DNA of 40,423 nucleotides from Chara braunii (Eukaryota > Streptophyta > Charophyceae > Charales > Characeae), in NCBI GenBank assembly GCA_003427395.1, contig BFEA01000078.1, positions 3,732,810 through 3,773,232 of the forward strand, written 5' to 3'. Position numbers and translations under genes: made by a program. Below the pieces are notes generated by a model. It saw nothing but the letters and a program-made list of their open reading frames with translations, made no database searches and had not been told where the DNA came from. Below, piece after piece: positions 20,519 through 29,392 of this stretch (position 1 is its first letter; each line of letters opens with the position of its first letter).

Positions 20519-20986
20519 ACATTGATATTTTAGTGAGCGCTCATGCACGACATTGTTGTTCTAGTGCGCCTTCGTGGCAAAACTTGTGTGCGCCCAGGTG
20601 TGGCGTTGTTGATCGAGTTTGCGTTCGTGCTTGAATTTGTTGATTGAGCTTGTGCCCATGCGCAATGTTGCTCAGTTAGTGAGCGCATGTGTTCGGTGTC
20701 GCTGATTTAGTGTGTGTTCATTCTCGATGTCGTCGTGTGAGTGCGCACGAAGGCCCGAACTTGATGACTCAGTGCACGCCTAGGATTGAACTCGTTGTTT
20801 GAATGCGACCCCAAGCCTGTTGATGTTTTAGTGTGCGCCTGTGTCTTGTATAGCAGATTTAATTCGTGCTCAGACTCGACATTGATGGTCTGGTGTGCGC
20901 CCATGCTTGAGGTTGTTGATTTAATGTGTACCCTGACTCTAGAGTGCACACCCTGTTAAGATGATGACCCTAGAGTGCACACCCTG
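20519..20986. repeat. Tandem array, about 31-bp unit, about 14 copies
   Basis: Degenerate units of 30-32 bp follow the pattern ACATTGTTGATTTAGTGTGCGCCCATGCTCG. Clear unit starts are 20519, 20550, 20582, 20635, 20665 and 20697, with one shortened unit near 20604. The array ends in two copies of CTAGAGTGCACACCCTG, 30 bp apart (about 20939 and 20969). Confidence 0.75.
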
Positions 20987-21104
20987 CTAGTATGATTGAG
21001 TTGAAGCTGGGTGCCTTACTGGATGGACGTTTGAGAGCCGCTGTTGAAATGATTTGGCATCCCACTCCTGCTAATTTGATTCGTGGTTGATCAGTCCATG
21101 TGCT

Positions 21105-21480
21105 GACAGTATTTGCAGTTCAGACCAAACTCAGACGGTATTTGCAGTCCAGTCCCTGCGCAGACGGTAATTGCAGTTCAGTCCTTGCACAAACGGTAAT
21201 TGCAGTTTAGTCCTTGCGCAGATGGTATTTGCAGGTCATTCCTTGCGTCGATGGTAATTGCAGTTCAACCCTGCGCAAACGCTAATTGCAGTTTGGTCCC
21301 TGTACATACGGTAACCGCAGCCTAGTCCCTGTGTAGATTGTATTTTTCTTGCATAAGTGATATTTGCGATCCAGTCCTTACGCAAACGGTATTTTTCGTG
21401 CATAGGTGATATTTGCGGTTAACTCTCTTCGCAAACAATTTGCACAGTTCAACGTCAATGCATACGGTATTTTACGTCTC
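21105..21480. repeat. Tandem array, 29-bp unit, about 13 copies
   Basis: Units follow GACGGTAATTGCAGTTCAGT plus CCCTGCGCA. Exact 29-bp phase is seen at 21105, 21134, 21163 and 21192. Later units diverge and include TTTTTCGTGCATAGGTGATA variants. Confidence 0.85.
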
Positions 21481-21622
21481 GTCCCTGCGTATGCGATGCT
21501 TTGCTGATCAGTCCTCTACCGTGATGATAATCGCAGTTCCAATCCTCACATTTTAGATTCGCTTGTTGTGGAGATACATTTACGATATTGCTATATCGAG
21601 TCACTAAGTTGTGGCTCGGCCA

Positions 21623-21822
21623 GGCCCTTTCACTTAGTTGCTGGTTGTTGTTCGGTTGGGCCCACTCACGCGGGCCCTTTCATGGAGTTGCTCGTTGTTG
21701 TTCAGTCGAACCTCCTAAGGCAGACCCTTTCATTGAGTTGTTGGTTGCTATTCACTCGGACCCATTCAAGCGGGCCCTTTCATTGAGTTGTTGATGGTCT
21801 GTCGGGGCCACTCAGGTGCGCC
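21623..21822. repeat. Tandem array, 50-bp unit, 4 copies
   Basis: Units start at 21623, 21673, 21723 and 21773, exactly 50 bp apart. Each begins with GGCCCTTTCA or GACCCTTTCA and runs through GAGTTGTTGGTTGTTGTTCA. The array stops about 15 bp before module M0 of relic C. Confidence 0.9.
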
Positions 21823-21837
21823 TAGACATCATTTTTG

Positions 21838-22035
21838 CCTTCTTTAGCAAAGTAGAGAGTGATCAGTTAAGACAGCAAGGGATAAAAGCAAGTCGGAGCT
21901 TAGTGCTTAGGATTTACGAAAAGGTTCCTACCTCTCCAGTACCCAAGAGATTTTGTGATGGTAGGAACTGACAACTTATCATCAATGTAGCGTTGAGGAG
22001 GTTGAACAGGCAATCGGCCTATGTCGGGAGTAACT
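21838..22035 (+). pseudogene. Module M0: C-terminal half only
   Basis: The frame reads SDQLRQQGIKASRS, IYEKVPTSPVPKRFCDGRN, a TGA near 21969, then IINVALRRLNRQSAYVGSN and TAG. This parallels the C-terminal halves of M1 (REFYRFSNPSIPANFCDRKDW) and M3 (VYHNFSSPPIPNNFVNGEN). The N-terminal half is missing because the similarity begins where the 50-bp tandem array ends. Confidence 0.5.
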
Positions 22036-22830
22036 AGAGGGATAAAGACACTGGACAGGATCACGGTTGACGGTGCTTTATTATACGTCATTGAGTGGTG
22101 TTTAACTTGTAAGCACGACTTTGTGATTCTGTACGTCCTTGCAGTTTCATTCTTTGATACAGATGACTATGATGTGAGGCCATATGTGAGTGTCGATACA
22201 AGAAGAGGGATTGATTACGATGCGTGTTGGCTAGCTGTTGCTGAGTATATCTTGGATGAAAGAATCAAGTTGAAACAACAAGGAAAAAATGTGATGTAGA
22301 GTATTCAACCTAGAGAGTTTTATAGATTCTCAAACCCTTCTATACCCGCTAACTTCTGTGACAGAAAGGACTGGGAGCGATCCTCGACGCGATACTTAGG
22401 GATCGAGTATCGTGAGCTACGTCGAACGATGTTTACACCCCTCCTAACGAAGAAACTTTTTGCTTTGAGGTTTATCTAGACGAGCAACGAGTGACTGTCA
22501 TCGGGGTGTCATCATGGACGTAAGAGGATGTGATACTTGACTAGGTAGGCATGGCAAAATTGGCATGGAAGAGCATCATCTTGGACTTTCGCGAATGACT
22601 TCTTTTCGAGCAATTACGAATCAATCAAAGATTGGACGTCTACGAGACTGTAAGAGTTCGGATGGCAAAACAATGATATTACATTCGAGAGATGAGACCA
22701 TCCTATCCGCGCAACATTCAACGGATAGTCCGGTTGGAGACAGTAAAGACAGCCCAAGAGAATGATAATAGAATGCAGAGACTCTATGTCATTTACGACT
22801 GTGATCATTGGCAAATGATGGTTAGATAAA
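22021..22830 (+). pseudogene. Module M1
   Basis: From an ATG that overlaps the end of M0 the frame reads RITVDGALLYVIEWCLTC, YVLAVSFFDTDDYDVRPYVS, LKQQGKNVM. After TAG 22297-22299 it continues FYRFSNPSIPANFCDRKDWE. Near 22440 the coding signal moves one frame back: ETFCFEVYLDEQRVTVIG, then LLFEQLRINQRLDVYETVRV and RLYVIYDCDHWQMMV, with five or six stops. The segment FDTDDYDVRPYVSV corresponds to GDFDVAIYVEDG of U0, and the PSIPANF segment to PVIPDAYLD. Confidence 0.55.
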
Positions 22831-23816
22831 GTGATTGAAATTGACAGTCCTTTCGAAATATTGAGGCATACCGTCTATAGGGAGGACCGTTTACAATAGA
22901 AAAATTTTCACGAGAAATGAAAGTTGAAAAAACATTCCATTAAAAAATCCTTCATATTTATAAATTATCATTCCAATGTTTGTCAAATTCTAAAATTTCC
23001 AGTTATATTTGATGAGTTCCTCTTTAAATATGAGTTTTCCCTTCCAACTATATTCATTTGTTCCAGATGGAATGAAAGTCTTGACGAGTTTATGAAATAT
23101 TTTAATTCAACTTTCATTCTACAATAACAAATATATTTTAATTTCGATTGAATTAACATATTTATGACTGAAAATCCTTACTTAGAATAACAGTCCAATT
23201 AAAATATTTGATGAACTCGTTTAGACTTTCATTTCATCTCTAGCATGCAGTTCAAATAAGAAGGGATAACCTATTCTTGGAAGGAAAGTTTTCAAGTAAG
23301 ACGGAAAACTTAAAAATTGGAATAACATTTTTAAGGATGGAATGAGAATTTGAAATTTAGAATATAATTTTACAATAGAATGGTTATTTAATTCTGGAAA
23401 AATTTTCTGTTGTAGTATTTTATGTTTCGGTGGTTAAATTTCTTAAGACTGATAGGTTTGATGTGAGGGTTTATGCTCGGGCAGAAATAAAAGAAGAAAA
23501 ATGTTACTTAGAGTATCTTAGGAGAGTGTACGTTAATCACTTAAGAATAAGAAAACTACTTCAAGGTTTGTGTAAGAGACTAACCTGGAAAAAATAAGTC
23601 AGACAGTTTGAAAGGTTTCCCAGTTTTCTGACTATGGAAAGTAAACTTCACGGACAGAAGGAACTGGACGCCTCTTCTGGAATCTATTGCTATGGTTCGC
23701 AAGGCAAAAGAGAACGATGTGGTCATAAGGCTAAAATGATAGTAAAATCAATTTTTTTTTTAACTTTTGAACACTGGTTCAAATTCAATATGAGGCTTTT
23801 CCTAAATGTTCTCTAG
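22831..23816 (+). pseudogene. Module M2, split by foldback copy 2
   Basis: The left part (22831-22893) reads VIEIDSPFEILRHTVYREDR. The right part resumes directly after the foldback at 23415 with VFYVSVVKFLKTDRFDVRVY. Leaving out the foldback and one TA joins the two in frame, and the joined module aligns with M1 and M3. Downstream come LEYLRRVYVNHLRIRKLL, LTWKK, a TAA near 23595 and a diverged tail to TAG 23814-23816. The interruption is therefore an insertion into an already existing module. Confidence 0.6.
22894..23412 (+). repeat. Foldback element copy 2
   Basis: This 519-bp copy has termini CAATAGAAAAATTTTC and, in reverse complement at the right end, CAACAGAAAATTTTTCC. It is flanked by TA on both sides (22892-22893 and 23413-23414). 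The sequence is strongly similar to copy 1 over its whole length and in the same orientation. It sits inside module M2, which fixes its limits to the base. A TA target duplication and the lack of a transposase suggest a Stowaway/Tc1-mariner-like non-autonomous element. The long inverted halves give it a foldback structure. Confidence 0.85.
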
Positions 23817-24302
23817 CTTGACAATGAAAAAAATCTTATTTTGGCCGAGCGATATACTAGCTTCTTAAGAAGTAAGCACATCAGGGAGAAGGTTGAAGGA
23901 AGAACAGTACCCGATATAAAATTCTTTGACATGTCGCGCTTAATATAAGATTTAGAGTCCTTCACAGTCGGAGGCGCATTTCCGTATGAGATCAAAAGGT
24001 ACATAGTCCTAACCATACCTGAGGAAGAGAGGAAGGTGTACGTGTTAGTAACTCGCTTCCTAGAGACCAATGAGTACGATGTGCGTATATACATATCGGT
24101 GACTGGGACGATCTGGCGGTGACATACAGGGTGTTACGAGTGGATATTCAGTTAAGTCTGTAAATAGAGGGACGAACTCAAGGAGGAAGGTAAGAAAGTC
24201 ACCTGGAGTGTGGAGCCTACTGTGTATCATAACTTCTCAAGTCCTCCTATCCCAAATAACTTCGTCAACGGTGAAAATTATAAGTTTATTCTTATGTTGT
24301 CT
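23817..24302 (+). pseudogene. Module M3
   Basis: Same frame as the end of M2. It reads LILAERYTSFLRSKHIREKV, TVPDIKFFDMSRLI and a TAA. Then FTVGGAFPYEIKRYIVLTIP, EEERKVYVLVTRFLETNEYD and VRIYISVTG lead to TGA 24119-24121. After two more stops the frame gives LKEEGKKVTWSVEPTVYHNF and SSPPIPNNFVNGENYKF, ending in TAA at about 24300. The motif order matches M1 exactly, which makes this the clearest copy in relic C. The PEEERK stretch followed by YDVRIY also resembles the C-terminal part of the relic B gag capsid. Confidence 0.6.
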
Positions 24303-25200
24303 TAAGAGATATGAAGTGGTGCAGCGTCAGCATTGATGACAAGCTATTGGGAGAGGATGCCTGAAAAAGAGTCGGACTGAGAGACTTTGTAGGCACTGAA
24401 AAAGGATTAGGCAGATTGAAGATGAAGAAGGATTGAGATGGCGAAGGGCAATCATGAGGGTTCGATTGAAGGTAATTTAATAAGAGAGGGTGTGAAGAAA
24501 GAACCGACAAGACAAAAATATGAAAAACCAAGAGTCCTTATTCACAGTTGGAGTCATGAGAATCAAAGCTTATTAGGGACCCTGATCTAGAGGGTGCGAG
24601 ATCCCATGACAAAAGTGTGGTAAAAATCAGAGGAGGTGTGTTCTGCATCCACGAAGTTGAATGCGAACTTTATATGGACACTGACATTTATGGAGTAGAG
24701 GGCGAGCATAAGGTATATAATGATAATGAAAGATTGAAGGTGATATTAAGAGAAGTTAAAAATTAGGCAATGTATGGTTCCACGACACTGGTGAGTACGA
24801 TATCCGACCCTATGTCCCTTCATTGAGGAGAGGCATGCCCGTGGGAAGGCGTATATCCCATGGAGGAGTTTCTCCCTACAAGATAGAGCGCTGCATATCC
24901 TTGGAGGAGAGGCATGCCCATGGGAAGGCGTATATCCTTGCAGTGAAGTTCCACGACAGTGGTGAGTACAATATCCGACCCTATGTCCCTTCATTGAGGG
25001 AAAGAGAGACAGACTGTAAGTCGTTTCTAAAACTGGATTAGTGATATAATCAACCATGAAATGAGAGAATTAGACAGGAAAGAGGTAAGAGTAACAGGCA
25101 GTACGGGACCGATTGTTTTTAACAGAATTTTTGAACCACTCCTGTCGGAAAACTTCACAAACGGTTGGAATTAAGAGTCTATCATAAACGTGGTCTCACG
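24303..25200 (+). pseudogene. Module M4, partly duplicated
   Basis: Fragments in different frames are MKWCSVSIDDKLLGEDA (24311 on), VVKIRGGVFCIHEVECELYM (about 24618-24680), then ISHGGVSPYKIERCISLEER, AYILAVKFHDSGEYNIRPYV (about 24855-24990), and finally VTGSTGPIVFNRIFEPLLSE with NFTNGWN and TAA (about 25090-25174). The last piece parallels VTWSVEPTVYHNF and PIPNNFVNG of M3. The central part contains a local direct duplication (see the repeat at 24778). Confidence 0.5.
24778..25001 (+). repeat. Nested direct duplications inside module M4
   Basis: A 53-bp sequence starting TTCCACGACACTGGTGAGTA occurs at 24778 and again at 24949 (171 bp apart, with two or three differences). Between them GAGGAGAGGCATGCCC and following bases occur at 24825 and 24904 (79 bp apart). 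A spacing of 171 bp is 57 codons, so the outer duplication keeps the frame. Confidence 0.85.
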
Positions 25201-25887
25201 AGAAGGGAGACAGGGAAGCAGGTAGGTATACGGGTAAATCATACAAGATGGTTAACATAGCGGGAGCTTAACAAAGTCGACTAGTTCCTCTACAAGAGAG
25301 GAGGAAGTTACCACTACCGCGGTTCTGCAAGAAATGTTGAATAAGGTAAAGACTATGAAGACCAGAATTTACACTATGAATGTCCGACTACATCTTTCGA
25401 GAGTTAAGGTACCTCCAGAGAACATACCCTGCTTTGATAGGACCAAGGTTAGAGAGTTATTAGAAGACCATGATTTTTCGGGATGCGTCACAGTTGGTCA
25501 GATAAGCAGAAGCTGAAAGCTTTGCTGACTTATATTGAACCAAGGATGAAGGTGTCAATGACGAAAACGATGCACAGGCTGACAACTTGGGCGGATGTTA
25601 GACAAAAGATGCTAGAGGAGTATGCAAAGTATGACGTCCTAATAACCATGCAAAATTTGTATGATATGCCACATACCAAATACGCCACCATAAACCAATT
25701 TCTAGAGGATTTTGAGAGAGTTGTGTGGAGAGTGCTCTTCCTGGACGAGCCACATAAATGTCATATCCTCCTAACTAACTCTGTAGAGGATGAAAGGAAG
25801 AGCATGGTAAACCACGATGTTAATTATCCTTTAAAGTGGGAAGAAGTGGTCGAGATGGTCTGTGAGTTACTTTCGGTGTCAAACTAA
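25201..25887 (+). pseudogene. Gag capsid segment of relic C
   Basis: A linker rich in Ser/Thr/Glu (25260-25340) leads to MLNKVKTMKTRIYTMNVRLH and FDRTKVRELLEDHDFSGC. A frameshift near 25480 continues into WSDKQKLKALLTYIEPRMKV, TTWADVRQKMLEEYAKYD, ATINQFLEDFERVVWRVLFL and KWEEVVEMVCELLSVSN, then TAA. The order (target-binding segment, W-x-x-V-R-x-x-L-x-x-E-Y, F-x-x-x-F) is that of gypsy retrotransposon gag. No zinc knuckle or pol follows before unrelated sequence starts, so the element is truncated here. Confidence 0.75.
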
Positions 25888-26848
25888 AAGTGGTCTCTCG
25901 TATAGATGAAAGCAATTACTTGTGCAAGACAGGAAAACGTTGAGGTACCTAAGGGGGAAAATTTGAGCGGCTGAGCACCATGCGCCGACGTGACCTACTG
26001 GTGAGGTGACTGGTTGCTGACGTGGCACTACTGTCGTGTCCTGCTGACGTGGCCTGTTGACGTGGCAACTCACCAATGCCCCCGCAGGCGGTACCCGGAG
26101 GGAGACAGAGAAGACCAGAGGGGGCAACAACAAAGGTGGGGAGGGGTGGGATAAATCGCCCAGATAAGGAGCCACTAATAAAAAAAAACAAAGGTTCAAA
26201 CTTTGCAAAAAAAATCGAGAAAAAGAAAAAAATACTCGTTTGCAAGTTCAGTAGGCCTCTCAATTTTCCTCAAGCACGAAATTGCCACTGAGAGAAAAAA
26301 AATTGAACAATCAGACCGCAAATGATTTTCCGATAAAAGAATTCTAAAATTGAAGTACATAAGAAAAAAATTAGGAATTACTCAGATGAGAGTACGCGCA
26401 GTTGGAGAATGATAACTGCAAAAGGGATTCCCGTACCGTTTTAAAAAAAAACGAATTTCGGAATAAAAATACTCCTAATTTCCAAATAATGAGAAATTGC
26501 AAAAGGAAATCGAAATTTTTGAAAAAGAAGATATTTTGGATTTTCAACCACAAAATTTTGAATTTTCAGAAGGAAAACGAAATCGAAAATTTCAGATGTT
26601 GCGCTATTGAGATTTTTTACAGCAGAAATAAAAAGAAAACAAAATCCAAGAAAAGAAAAAGAAAAAAAAAAAGATTTTCGGAAGTAAGGTCAAAATCGTG
26701 ATTTTGGGGGCTAACTAGTGTGCTGAAATCAATCAATCAAAACTAATCAGCTACCTAGTCCCCGCACACGTGTCAGATCTGGTTGTTCTGATTCACGTGT
26801 GGTGTTGTGACACCCACTATTACATGCCCAGTTGGGCGATGTACATGA
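25888..26848. other. Non-coding, increasingly A/T-rich
   Basis: No gene is seen. The first 200 bases are GC-rich and contain the TGACGTGGC cluster listed separately. From 26160 on the sequence is A-rich with poly-A stretches; open frames there are composition effects. Confidence 0.5.
26018..26066. promoter_or_regulatory. Cluster of three TGACGTGGC motifs
   Basis: Exact TGACGTGGC occurs at 26018, 26045 and 26058, with a related CGACGTGAC at about 25986. TGACGTGG is the classic plant bZIP (G/C-box hybrid) core. No transcription unit is visible next to it, so a regulatory role is only suggested. Confidence 0.35.
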
Positions 26849-26850
26849 TA

Positions 26851-27366
26851 CCACGGAAAATTTTCCTAGAAATAAATAATCACTCTAAAGTAAAATTACA
26901 ATCTAAATTTTAAATTTTCATTCCATCTTAAAAAATGTTATTCCAATTTTAATTTTTTTCATCTTACTTGCAACCTTTCAGTCCAAGAATAGGGTATCCC
27001 TTCTTATTTGGACTGCATGCTAGAGATGGAATGAAAGTCTGGATGAGTTCATGAAATATTTTAATTGGACTGTCATTCTAAGTAAGGATTTTCGGTCATA
27101 AATAGGTCAATCCAATCTAAATTATAAGATATTTGTTGTAGTAGAATGAAAATTTAATTAAAACATTTCATAAACACGTCCAGACTTTCATTACATCTTT
27201 AACAAATAGATGGAAGAGAAAACCCATATTTAGACGGGAACTTATCAAATAAAACTGAAAATTTTAGAATTGGACGAACATTGGAATGATAATTTATATA
27301 TATGAAGGATTTTTTTATAATGAAATGTTTTTTCAACTTTCATTTCTCGCGGGAAGTTTTCTGTTG
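26851..27366 (-). repeat. Foldback element copy 3, opposite orientation
   Basis: This 516-bp copy is in inverted orientation relative to copies 1 and 2. The ends read CCACGGAAAATTTTCC on the left and GGAAGTTTTCTGTTG on the right. TA flanks it on both sides (26849-26850 and 27367-27368). There is no coding capacity. Confidence 0.85.
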
Positions 27367-27793
27367 TAAACCAAGGATCTGCATGTGATGAAAAGAACTG
27401 AATGGACGATGAAGTGCAAGTGAAATCTCAACAAGCAATGTATATCCTGATGCACACGAAATTATGTTTTTCAACGCAGTGGAAGACTTAGATAGAAGTC
27501 CTGACCTGACCGAGACTGTCTTTCACGTAGTACAAGATAGCGCAGCAGAATACTAGAATACTAATGACTTACCCAATTAATGTTACAACATAGACCAAAA
27601 ATACATCATTCTCACCAAACGATGTGAAGGGAGTCTGGCGCTATTCACATGAAGAGGCACCAGGTCCATTTCATGCACTGACGAAGAGGAGGGGAGAGAT
27701 GGGAATGTCATCAGCATAAAGTCTCGAGTCAAAAATTCTTTCAAAATGTCTGAAGTCCAATGTCGAGTCTGGATCCAAATGTCACCAAACTCT

Positions 27794-27864
<71 letters not shown>

Positions 27865-28476
27865 TCTGCTGGTGCAGTGAAGTCAGATAACAGGAGGGTG
27901 AGAGGGAGATGGTGGACTGAGAAGAGGAAGAAGAAGAACTTTCTCTTTCTCATATGCTAGGTACTAACTTGTGAAGGTGGCGCTGTGCTGCAGGTACCTT
28001 GAAGACGAAGCTGGAGCGATGACACTGCAGGTAAATCCCCCTGGCCTCCACCCAATCTCTCTCTCTTTAGTACTACTTTAGCAACTATGGCGCCCAGCGC
28101 TGAAGACTACAGCTAACGCTACTAGCGCCCATCGTTGAAGACTACTGCTAATGCTACTACTACTCTTGCAGCGCTCCTCCAGAGTACTGTTGTCGAATCC
28201 TGAAGACTACCTCCTGCCTCCTGAACTGCACGTGAAATGGCTGGGAAGTACCTAGGAACTACCTGCAGCCTGCAGGAGGGGCCAGTCCTTTATAGTGCTG
28301 GCCCGTCCAGGAGGCTGCTCTTGGCAATGCCAAAACGTGCCTGACCCTGGGGTTGAAGCTCAAACGAAGGTTGTCTTGAAAATAGGCCAAAAATGGCCTG
28401 AGCTAAAACCCTGGTTTGGTGCCTGAGTTTTGGGGCAGGCTGAACTCATGAGGGCCTGAAAATGGCCCTCAGTTTC
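27367..28476. other. Non-coding region with TC microsatellite
   Basis: No gene is seen. A TC dinucleotide repeat fills 27800-27860. Around 28090-28150 a short imperfect duplication of GCGCCCAGCGCTGAAGACTAC occurs. The remainder is unassigned. Confidence 0.6.
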
Positions 28477-28640
28477 AGGCTGAAAAGACTCAGGGCCGGA
28501 AAGGCCCTGATTTAGGCTGAAACGACACAGGGTCTGTAGACCCTTGTTTTCAAGCTTTTAGGCTGAAACGACACGGGGCCTGTAGGCCCTTGTTTTCAGG
28601 TTTTTGGCCTGAAAACGTCACGGGCCTGGAAGTGGCCCGT
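28457..28640. repeat. Ladder of short hairpins in a degenerate repeat
   Basis: Units beginning AGGCTGAAA start at 28477, 28514 and 28560; the last two are 46 bp apart and nearly identical. Each unit contains its own small inverted repeat with a different stem (GGGCCTGAAAATGGCCC, AGGGCCGGAAAGGCCCT, AGGGTCTGTAGACCCT, GGGCCTGTAGGCCC, and GGGCCTGGAAGTGGCCC). Confidence 0.7.
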
Positions 28641-29392
28641 GCAGCCTGTTGCAGGCGCAGCATGTAACATCCTGTTTGAGGGCAAGACATCATCGGTCAA
28701 GCCCACAACCGGACCACTGCTCACATCGTACCCAATATCAAAAGGGAGTCAGAAGAAGAAAAACTGCAAACCTAAGGCACCCAACTGGAGGTCACCCACC
28801 ACCCTGCGATTAAGAGGGAATAGCACCAACCCCACACACTCCATCACCAAAAACATGACTCCCACCATGATGCTGTTTTTCCAAACTACGGGATTACCCA
28901 TGAGGCATAGGCCAAGAAGCCCCTCAAAACAGACCCACCTCCTCGCGATTATGGTGAGGCTCTCCCTCAATCTGCATCTGCTCAATACGAGTGCTTCCCC
29001 TCCCCCCATGACACAGCCTATGTGCCATCTGCAGAGAGACATTCTCCATTCAATTACTGAAGATTGAAAATGAAGACACGACATAGAGCCTATCGCAATG
29101 AAACGAAAACCAACCCTAATTCATTGTCCCTGCAATATTACCCTACCTCCCGCACGGCGGGGGTCGAAGACCCCTCAAACCCACCCACCTCCTCGCGATT
29201 TATGGTAAGCTTCTTCCACTGATCTGCACTGTCTCCCAATGAAGCCCCACAACCCACCATGATGGGGTTTCTATAAAGCGACACTCTCATTTTCATTACA
29301 TCTCTTGATAAACACCAAACAACAAGCATTCTATCCAAAGGCAAGGTACTATAGCGGCAACAACAAACTTACAAGAATTATGAAAACCATAG
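28641..29392. other. Non-coding flank of element D with a direct repeat
   Basis: No gene is supported. A diverged direct repeat of about 60 bp (CCCACCTCCTCGCGATT core) lies at about 28918-28981 and 29170-29230, in both cases near CACCATGATG. The open frames here are short and low-complexity. Confidence 0.45.
29389..29392. repeat. Target-site duplication, left (ATAG)
   Basis: ATAG directly precedes the TG of the 5-prime LTR and recurs at 39068-39071 directly after the CA of the 3-prime LTR. A 4-bp match is short, but it sits exactly at both ends. Confidence 0.75.

Larger units (their letters stand above)
21838..25887 (+). mobile_element. Relic C: module array plus gag, pol missing
   Basis: Plus-strand remains of at least five copies of a module related to the one in relic B, followed directly by a gypsy-type gag core. 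No protease, RT or integrase follows. The 5-prime end is cut at the tandem-repeat junction near 21838. Foldback copy 2 has inserted into module M2. Decay is advanced: every module has stops or shifts. Confidence 0.65.

Noticed and set aside
18512-21822. CRISPR-like repeat arrays
   Set aside because: The 29-37-bp units are directly adjacent with no unique spacers, they diverge gradually, and no cas genes are present. They are minisatellites.
26376-26701. Lys-rich open frame 26402-26701
   Set aside because: It is an A-rich composition effect, with no domain and no conservation signal.
27800-27860. TC run as a possible promoter initiator
   Set aside because: It is a plain microsatellite; no transcription unit is visible nearby.
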